Source of the DNA: Salisediminibacterium beveridgei
GTDB lineage: Bacteria > Bacillota > Bacilli > Bacillales > Salisediminibacteriaceae
DNA: 64,000 bases
Assembly (NCBI RefSeq): GCF_001721685.1
Contig: NZ_CP012502.1
Location: 3,224,001 to 3,288,000, forward strand
Direction of reading: 5' to 3'
Shown: positions 58,125 through 64,000 of the stretch, piece after piece
Position numbering within the stretch: the stretch's first letter is position 1
Layout of the letters: every line of letters starts with the position of its first letter
Position numbers and translations under genes: made by a program
Notes under the pieces: model-generated
Database searches by the model: none
What the model saw: the letters and a program-made list of their open reading frames with translations, nothing else
What the model was told of the DNA's origin: nothing

Positions 58125-59153
58125 TTACTTTGTGGCTTGATCCATCGCTTCTTGAACTGCAATTAAAATTCCTTCAGAGCTGTATGTTGCGCCAGATGCT
58201 CCGTCGATATCCGCACTGTTATTGTCCACAATGGCGTCCGGCAAATCGTTGATCGCATCATCACTGATCCCGTCTGATTCATCGTGGGATAGAATCTCCA
58301 CGTTAGTGATAACACCGCCTTCGATGGTTGTTTCTACGACGATATCGTCGTTATAACCTTCAGCAGTTGTTTCATACACGCCATCTTCCATATCCCCTGC
58401 GGCTTCTTCTGAACCACCGGCAGATTCTTCAAGGGCTTTCTGAACAGCCTTCAATATTGCTTCTGAACTGAACGTAGCTCCAGACATGCCATCCACATCG
58501 GTACTGTTGTTTTCCACAATGACTCCTGGAAGATCTTCAATTGCTTCATCGCTGATGCCGTCTGATTCGTCATGCGACAGAATCTCCACGCTTACAATTT
58601 CACCGTCTTCGATGGTTGTTTCCACGACAATGTCGTCATTATAACCCTCAGCAGACGTTTCAAAGACGCCGTCTGTCAGTTCCATATCTTCGTCTTGGGA
58701 CACCGCCTCACCACTTGCTTCTTCCAAAGCCGCTTCCACAGCACTGATGATTCCTCCAGAACTGTAAGTGGCGCCGGACACGCCGTCCACATTGGCGCTG
58801 TTATTCTCCACAATCAGGTCAGGAAGATCGTTGATGGCGTCATCGCTGATCCCGTCTGATTCATCATGGGAGAGGATCTCAACGTTTGTAATTTCACCAT
58901 TTTCGATGGTGGTTTCAACGACGATATCGTCGTTATAGCCTTCCCCCGTTGTTTCATAAACGCCATCAGTCAGATCAAGATCCATTTCCTCTGAAGCTTC
59001 ATCTGAATTATTGTCGTTATTCTCTTCATCAGGCTCGTTTTCAGCCCCCCCTGCATTATCCTCATACGGCAATGGCTCACTGCTGGCATCATAACTGCCA
59101 CATCCTCCGAGTATTACTGCAGAACTCCCTATCAATAACATCCACTTTTTCAT
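58125..59153 (-). CDS. Lipoprotein with three tandem FMN-binding domains
   Basis: This 342-residue protein has a lipoprotein signal (VILGGCGS, Cys near 18) and a very acidic Asn-rich linker to about residue 60. Three near-identical FMN_bind domains of about 90 residues follow. Each has GYNDDIVVETTIE, VEILSHDESDGISD and SGAT(Y/F)SS, near residues 126, 221 and 320. The Thr of that motif is the usual covalent FMN attachment site. Outside the membrane it could carry electrons as in extracellular electron transfer or Rnf-like systems. No redox partner gene is adjacent. Confidence 0.9.
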   Translation of the reverse strand: MKKWMLLIGSSAVILGGCGSYDASSEPLPYEDNAGGAENEPDEENNDNNSDEASEEMDLDLTDGVYETTGEGYNDDIVVETTIENGEITNVEILSHDESDGISDDAINDLPDLIVENNSANVDGVSGATYSSGGIISAVEAALEEASGEAVSQDEDMELTDGVFETSAEGYNDDIVVETTIEDGEIVSVEILSHDESDGISDEAIEDLPGVIVENNSTDVDGMSGATFSSEAILKAVQKALEESAGGSEEAAGDMEDGVYETTAEGYNDDIVVETTIEGGVITNVEILSHDESDGISDDAINDLPDAIVDNNSADIDGASGATYSSEGILIAVQEAMDQATK

Positions 59154-59159
59154 ACGAAC

Positions 59160-59480
59160 AATCCCCTCTCACCCTAAATTGACGCCACATTTTTCAACGT
59201 GCTGATTTGTCGGACATAACAACGACTCGAATTCACATCCTGGAATCAGTAACCATTTTCGCAGGCAACCTTTTTACTCCAGCAATGTAAAACCCCTTAC
59301 TATAGTTACTTGCATAAAAAGTGTAGCATGGTTTGTCCCTGATCAAATCACGATCTTTTGTCAAATGTGTGAAATCTGTGAATTAATCAACAATCATTGA
59401 ATTCCCTCTCCGTCACGACACTGCCAAATCAGGATGATCACGATTTGATAAGCCGTTTTTATTTTTGTTACTGAAAATTC
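59160..59480. other. AT-rich gap between divergent lipoprotein and yvkC-like genes
   Basis: About 320 bp without a coding frame. It must hold the promoter of the FMN-binding lipoprotein (minus strand); a TACACT box lies near 59320 but without a convincing -35. The right part merges into the operator and promoter at 59487-59537. Confidence 0.4.
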
Positions 59481-59486
59481 ATTAAG

Positions 59487-59537
59487 TAAACGATTTTAAA
59501 ATAATTCGTTTATCTTTATGCCCGTTCATTGTATACT
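59487..59537 (+). promoter_or_regulatory. Promoter and TetR-type operator of the yvkC/yvkB-like operon
   Basis: TAAACGA (59487-59493) and TCGTTTA (59506-59512) form a 7-bp inverted repeat with further matching pairs inside. Its right arm overlaps the -35 box TTTATC (59509-59514). A 17-bp spacer leads to the -10 box TATACT (59532-59537). This is a good site for repression by the TetR protein encoded downstream. Confidence 0.65.
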
Positions 59538-59569
59538 GGAAGTATCAAAACCGAAGTGAGGTGCGCGTC

Positions 59570-62197
59570 ATGATCATTCATTTCCATACCCGGGAAGCCG
59601 TGAGCCTGAAGGCCGCCGGAGGAAAAGGATTGAATCTCGTCCAGATGACTGCAGCAGGGCTGAACGTGCCTGATGGCTTTATCCTGACAACCGAAGCCTA
59701 TAACGCATTTATTGAACAGAACGGTCTGGCCAAGGGAATTGCCGAAGCAGTCGAACATGTCCAGGCCGCCGACATGGCCGGACTGGATCAGGCTGCCGAA
59801 ACCATTCAGCAGTCGATCCAAAAAGCAGACGTTCCTGATGAAATTCGTTCACTGATTATCGAACATTATCATGAACTCCCCCAGCCGCTCGTGGCCGTCC
59901 GCTCTTCCGCCACGGCAGAAGACTTGCCCGAAACATCTTTTGCGGGACAGCACGACAGCTTCCTCAATGTAGAAGGTGAAGACGCACTCCTTCAGTCTGT
60001 AAAAAACTGTTGGGCTTCCCTTTGGAACGCCCGGGCCATTTCCTACAGAATCAACAACAGGATCCCCCAGTCCTTCCCGTCACTCTCCCTGGCCGTCGTG
60101 GTCCAGTGCATGGCAGACGGTGACGCAGCCGGAGTCATGTTCACGGCAAACCCCCTGAATAACCGCCGGGATCAGCTGTTTATCAATGCGTCCTGGGGCA
60201 TGGGCGAAGCCGTTGTCTCAGGCGCTGTTACACCGGATCAGTTCATCTTGGATAAACAGACCGGCACCGTCGTGTCATCTCGAATTGCCAGGAAAACTGT
60301 CCAGATCATCCGGACAGAGAGCGGCAACCGGCAAACCGAAGTCCCTGAAAACCAGCAGACAGTGGCCAGCCTCACTGACATCGAGCTGAAAAAGCTGCAT
60401 GAACTCGCTGGTGCCGTGTACCGTTATTATCAGGAACCGATGGACACCGAATGGGTACTCGGGCGGGACGGGGACATTCATATCGTCCAGGCGCGCCCCC
60501 TCACCGGACTTCATCCCCTGGTGGACGGCAATGATCCCATAGAAGAGGGACTTTGTTTTTACTTTTCATTCACCCGGGTCTCGCAAGGGATCAGTGTCCC
60601 TTTCACACCTCTCGGCATCGACGTGCAGAAACTTGAGATGTGGGGCGCTCTGAAGGCACTTGGGGTCAACCCCGGTAAATCACCGAAAGGATTCAAGACC
60701 GCCGCCGGCCGGATTTACTGGGACTTCACCGAACTGATCCGTAACCCGAAGCGGGCGAAAAAGATGGCGGACAGCTTTTCGTTAAAGGACCCCGTTGCCG
60801 GAAAGGTCATGATGGCGTTCGTCGCACGAAACGAAGCGGAACTGGCGTCGAAAAAAGGCCGCCTCAAGCTCCCGCCCCGGCTTTTTGCAGTGAGTATCCG
60901 GATGGCTGTCCGGGTTTTCGGGGCGATGATCAGTCCGGAGAAAGCGGAAACACGGGCAAAGAAGCTGGCTGAGGGTCATCTGAAACGGATGAACAGACAG
61001 GCTTTAAAAGCCAAAACCATCCCGGAAAAAATCGCTGTCGTGGATACCATCATGGAAAACGCCATGCGCGTGATTCTTCATCAGTGCGCCTACATGGTGC
61101 CCGGGATGCTTGCGGAAAAAAGAGCTGAAAAACGATTGAACGCATGGCTCGGTGATGACCGTCTTCTCCATACCGTTATCCAGGCACTGCCGAACAGTCC
61201 CACAACACAGATGGGGCATCAGCTTGTCGGACTGGCCTGTGATTATAAAGATGCCGGGGTGACACCGGACGAATCCGATCCGAAAATCCAGTCGTTTCTG
61301 GACGAGTTCGGGCACCGCTCCAATGTGGAACTGGACGTTGGCATTGCCAACTGGCATGAAGACCCAAGCTATATTTTGAATCTGATCCACGCTTTCATGG
61401 AGCAAGATACTAAAGCACTGTACGACAAGCTGGAGAGACGCCAGCGGGAAGCGGAGGAAGCTGCATTGACCATTACCAGACAGGTCAAAGACGAGAAGGG
61501 CAAACGGGCAGCAAACAAAATCCAGAAAGACTGCCACTACATCCGGAGCCTGCTTGGACTCCGGGAACTGCCGAAATTTGATCTGGTCCGCTCCTTTGCC
61601 CTGGTCCGCTCCATCCTCCTGGAAGCAGGGGACATCCTCGTACAACACGGAGTGATCCTGTCGAGAGAAGATATTGCTTTTTTGAATCGAACCGACATTC
61701 TGAATCCGCAAGGGTCTTTCTTTGACCTTGTAGCGGAGCGGAAGGCCGCCTTTGAGCAGCAAAAAGAGATCAAAACCGTGCCCCGCTATATGACAAACAC
61801 TGGAGAGACGATGTATGAGAGCACCGACATCGCCGAGACCGATGACGGACTAACGGGTTTTCCAATCGCTTCCGGGGAATATACCGGTATGGTCCGGGTA
61901 ATCCACAACCCGGCCAAAGCCACGCTCAAGGACGGGGAAATTCTCGTGACCCACAGCACAGACCCGAGCTGGACACCGCTGTTCCTCCGTGCCGGCGGGC
62001 TGATCATGGAGACCGGGGGAACCGGATCCCACGGCGGGATTGTTGCGAGAGAATACGGAATTCCGGCGGTGGCCGGGGTTGAACGGATCAGCGAGAAGCT
62101 CCATACCGGTGACAGAGTGACGGTGAACGGGAGTACCGGACAGGTTGTCCTGTTAGAAAAAGCAAAGGACGAAGAACCGATAAACAAGACGATTTAA
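59570..62197 (+). CDS. PEP synthase-like phosphotransferase (YvkC / rifampicin phosphotransferase-like)
   Basis: This 875-residue protein has an N-terminal ATP-grasp domain of the PPDK/PEP-synthase type (GGKGLNLVQMTAAGLNVPDGF; VRSSATAEDLPETSFAGQHDS; DTEWVLGRDGDIHIVQARPL). A middle region of about 380 residues follows, then a phosphohistidine domain (GGTGSHGGIVAREYGIPAVAGV, His near 827). There is no PEP/pyruvate-binding domain, which fits rifampicin phosphotransferases and YvkC rather than PEP synthase. They phosphorylate a small molecule with ATP. The ATG at 59570 follows GAGGTG. Co-transcribed with the TetR gene, as yvkC/yvkB in Bacillus. Confidence 0.85.
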   Translation: MIIHFHTREAVSLKAAGGKGLNLVQMTAAGLNVPDGFILTTEAYNAFIEQNGLAKGIAEAVEHVQAADMAGLDQAAETIQQSIQKADVPDEIRSLIIEHYHELPQPLVAVRSSATAEDLPETSFAGQHDSFLNVEGEDALLQSVKNCWASLWNARAISYRINNRIPQSFPSLSLAVVVQCMADGDAAGVMFTANPLNNRRDQLFINASWGMGEAVVSGAVTPDQFILDKQTGTVVSSRIARKTVQIIRTESGNRQTEVPENQQTVASLTDIELKKLHELAGAVYRYYQEPMDTEWVLGRDGDIHIVQARPLTGLHPLVDGNDPIEEGLCFYFSFTRVSQGISVPFTPLGIDVQKLEMWGALKALGVNPGKSPKGFKTAAGRIYWDFTELIRNPKRAKKMADSFSLKDPVAGKVMMAFVARNEAELASKKGRLKLPPRLFAVSIRMAVRVFGAMISPEKAETRAKKLAEGHLKRMNRQALKAKTIPEKIAVVDTIMENAMRVILHQCAYMVPGMLAEKRAEKRLNAWLGDDRLLHTVIQALPNSPTTQMGHQLVGLACDYKDAGVTPDESDPKIQSFLDEFGHRSNVELDVGIANWHEDPSYILNLIHAFMEQDTKALYDKLERRQREAEEAALTITRQVKDEKGKRAANKIQKDCHYIRSLLGLRELPKFDLVRSFALVRSILLEAGDILVQHGVILSREDIAFLNRTDILNPQGSFFDLVAERKAAFEQQKEIKTVPRYMTNTGETMYESTDIAETDDGLTGFPIASGEYTGMVRVIHNPAKATLKDGEILVTHSTDPSWTPLFLRAGGLIMETGGTGSHGGIVAREYGIPAVAGVERISEKLHTGDRVTVNGSTGQVVLLEKAKDEEPINKTI

Positions 62198-62218
62198 AAC
62201 CAGGAAGGAGTTTCTGTC

Positions 62219-62827
62219 ATGGCTAAGCAATCAGGCGGGCGGAAATCGCTGAAGCGCATTGAACTTCTCGATGCGGCGGAAGAATTACTCATCAAAAAAG
62301 GCATCCAGTCCGTCACGGTGGAAGAGATTGTCCGCGAGGCCGGTGCCAGTAAAGCAACGTTTTATAAGCATTTTACAGATAAAAAGGATATCGTGACCCA
62401 TGTGGTGGAGAGGGTTTTTCACATTTCACTCTCGAAAATAGAGAACACCCTGCAGGAAGCGAAAGCATCGGAACTCACTCAGGAGATGTTTCTCGATGTG
62501 TTTGATCTGAAGCACTATGAGCAACTGTTCCAATCGGACTTTCTGAAGGAATTGAACAGCATCTATCCGGATCTGGTCAGGCAGTACAACGACTGGGTCA
62601 TGACGAAACGGCTGCCTTTGTTCCGCGAACTCATGCGCATGGCAAAAATCGACGGGATCATTCGCATCGATATCGACCCGGATGTCCTTATTCATTACAC
62701 CTTTTCAGTAAGAAAAGCCATCAAGGAGCTCTTTATCAACCAGCCTGAAGTGATGGATCAATATGACCTGAAAGAGTTCAGCGAACAATTTTTCGACATC
62801 TACCTGAACGGGATTCTAGAGAAATAA
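62219..62827 (+). CDS. TetR-family regulator (YvkB-like)
   Basis: This 202-residue regulator has the HTH in LLIKKGIQSVTVEEIVREAGASKATFYKHFTDKKDIVTHV (about 23-62) and an all-helical ligand domain. It follows the phosphotransferase gene by 21 bp with AAGGAG, so it shares its transcript. The inverted repeat at 59487-59512 over the operon promoter is a likely target, giving negative autoregulation relieved by the drug or metabolite that the enzyme modifies. Confidence 0.92.
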   Translation: MAKQSGGRKSLKRIELLDAAEELLIKKGIQSVTVEEIVREAGASKATFYKHFTDKKDIVTHVVERVFHISLSKIENTLQEAKASELTQEMFLDVFDLKHYEQLFQSDFLKELNSIYPDLVRQYNDWVMTKRLPLFRELMRMAKIDGIIRIDIDPDVLIHYTFSVRKAIKELFINQPEVMDQYDLKEFSEQFFDIYLNGILEK

Positions 62828-62839
62828 GAGAGCAATAAG

Positions 62840-62867
62840 AACGTGCCTGGGAAAGGCCAGGCACGTT
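62840..62867. terminator. Hairpin between convergent TetR and GGDEF genes
   Basis: AACGTGCCTGG/CCAGGCACGTT, an 11-bp perfect stem with a 6-nt loop. T-runs are short on both strands, so termination may be modest. Confidence 0.6.
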
Positions 62868-62869
62868 GA

Positions 62870-64000
62870 TCAATGGTTTTTAATTTGTGATGCAATGATC
62901 TCCCCTGTATTCCAATCAATGATGTCCATGAACGCATCGACGATATCCGCTCGGAACTGTTTATCACGTGTGATGTTTAACGCCTTTTCAACCTGATCGA
63001 TGGCACGTTTTTCACCGTCTGTCATCTCTTTGGTCATGATATCGTAAAGCTCCGCGAGACTGATGATCTGCGCTTCAATCGGGATCTCATCACCTTTCAG
63101 CTGTCTCGGATAACCGTTGCCGTCATAACGTTCATGATGCGCCAGTACCGCGTCGGCAACATCTTTGTAATGGCTGATATTACTCAGTATATGATACCCG
63201 CTTTCCGGATGCCGCATGAATTCCTGCCACTGCTGGTCATCGAATTCCTTTGTCCTTTTAACCAGTTCCTTCGGTAAGGACAATTTCCCGATATCATGAT
63301 AGCGGGCTGCTTTTTGGATCCGGTTGATTTGCCATGCAGGCAGGTTCAATTGCCGGGCAATCGCTTCACTGTACCTCTCAACCTCTTCCCCGTGCCTTTT
63401 TTCATCAGGGAAGGTTTCGAAAAAGTAGGAAGCAAGGGATTCAAATGCTTCTTTTTCACGTTGGTTTTTCTTAGTCATTTTGTCCATATACATATCCGCC
63501 TCGGCTTCTTCCAGGAGGTGATCAACCACTTCCTGCGGGCTCGCTTTCAACGATGACCCCAGGGCAACGGACAGTTTCATATGCTCAATGTGTTCGTTTT
63601 GCAGGGATTCAGTGAGCCGGGAGCGGATCGTGATCAGGTCCTGCTCCTGCGTATTCGGCAGGATGATGATAAATTCATCTCCCCCCACGCGTGAAATAAT
63701 GTCATCATGACGGCATGCTGCATTGAGGACAGATGCCACCCTCTTCAATAACTCATCACCGGAATCATGCCCAAAGACATCATTGATGAGCTTCAGCCCG
63801 TTCACGTCCATATATAAAAAGGCCAGCGGATAGTTTCTCGGTGTATCCAGCCGTTTCAGTTCCTCCTCGAAAAACAGACGGTTATAGAGCCCGGTTAACG
63901 TGTCGTGAAACGTCATTTTCCGGATTTTTTTATTCTCCTGCCTCTGTGCCGTCACATCACGAAAGACCACAACCACACCCGATAAATAGTCATCCACATC
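62870..64000 (-). CDS. GGDEF and HD-GYP domain protein, 5' end outside window
   Basis: About 376 C-terminal residues are visible. The first (SGVVVVFRDVTAQRQENKK) are the end of a PAS/PAC sensor domain, so the protein continues beyond the right edge. A GGDEF domain (TGLYNRLFFEEELKRL; active loop VGGDEFIIIL near 102) follows, then an HD-GYP domain (RYHDIGKLSLP near 232; HHERYDGNGYPRQLKGDEIP near 285). Both catalytic motifs look intact, so it may both make and break cyclic di-GMP, or use one as a sensor. It ends 3 bp after the hairpin at 62840. Confidence 0.9.
   Translation of the reverse strand, partial: DVDDYLSGVVVVFRDVTAQRQENKKIRKMTFHDTLTGLYNRLFFEEELKRLDTPRNYPLAFLYMDVNGLKLINDVFGHDSGDELLKRVASVLNAACRHDDIISRVGGDEFIIILPNTQEQDLITIRSRLTESLQNEHIEHMKLSVALGSSLKASPQEVVDHLLEEAEADMYMDKMTKKNQREKEAFESLASYFFETFPDEKRHGEEVERYSEAIARQLNLPAWQINRIQKAARYHDIGKLSLPKELVKRTKEFDDQQWQEFMRHPESGYHILSNISHYKDVADAVLAHHERYDGNGYPRQLKGDEIPIEAQIISLAELYDIMTKEMTDGEKRAIDQVEKALNITRDKQFRADIVDAFMDIIDWNTGEIIASQIKNH

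Noticed and set aside
61004..61762. Open frame of 252 codons on the minus strand
   Set aside because: Antisense to the YvkC-like gene and without a ribosome site.

Overview
The window reads as a chromosome segment of a Gram-positive, low- to mid-GC member of the Bacillota, most likely a Bacillaceae species with a saline or alkaline habit. The pointers are AGGAGG-type ribosome sites, LacI/RpiR/YesL-type sugar loci, a liaFSR operon, a YvkC/YvkB-like pair, an RsiX-style ECF sigma locus, and lipoproteins and secreted domains very rich in Asp, Glu and Asn. The genus is not fixed by the sequence.

Region 1 (1-9336) is a beta-glucoside locus. A LacI regulator and a YesL-like protein lie on the minus strand, followed by a solute-binding lipoprotein, two ABC permeases and a large GH161-like phosphorylase that runs off the left edge. 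Divergently placed are a GH1 (phospho-)beta-glucosidase with a single-base frameshift and a ROK sugar kinase. Near-identical LacI-type operators sit next to consensus promoters on both sides. Region 2 (9347-14347) holds an ECF sigma/anti-sigma pair and a five-gene operon: a Met/His-rich secreted protein, two SHOCT-domain proteins, a histidine kinase and a response regulator. Region 3 (14455-18477) has an RpiR regulator, a second, orphan copy of the first binding protein, and a LicH-like GH4 6-phospho-beta-glucosidase. It probably serves the same sugars as region 1.

Region 4 (18557-24191) is a mixed stretch of small membrane proteins, an MFS exporter, an Xre regulator with a striking operator, a GNAT acetyltransferase and a glyoxalase-fold protein. 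Region 5 (24342-31181) is a cobalamin riboswitch with its terminator, followed by class I ribonucleotide reductase (nrdA, nrdB), a flavodoxin and class III reductase (nrdD, nrdG). When B12 is present, these B12-independent enzymes should be switched off. Region 6 (31197-38976) has an Rpn-family nuclease and a second LacI-controlled sugar operon: a glycogen-debranching-like enzyme, a binding protein and two permeases. Neither ABC system encodes an ATPase, so a shared MsmX-type ATPase elsewhere is implied.

Region 7 (39052-48550) carries a reductase-fold protein, a membrane-anchored hydrolase, a lipoprotein, liaFSR, a CPBP protease, a phospholipase D-like protein, a glutathione peroxidase behind a sigma-B-like promoter, and a DUF1801 protein. 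Region 8 (48730-52415) has tRNA-Arg(CCT) and an IS200/IS605 element that has split a DUF6544-like gene; its tnpB carries an in-frame stop. Region 9 (52547-57377) is a four-gene operon of two Gfo/Idh/MocA dehydrogenases and two TIM-barrel isomerases with a divergent AraC activator, consistent with a 3-keto-glycoside route. Region 10 (57451-64000) has a PH-domain protein, a lipoprotein with three tandem FMN-binding domains, a PEP-synthase-like phosphotransferase with its TetR regulator, and the C-terminal part of a GGDEF/HD-GYP protein.
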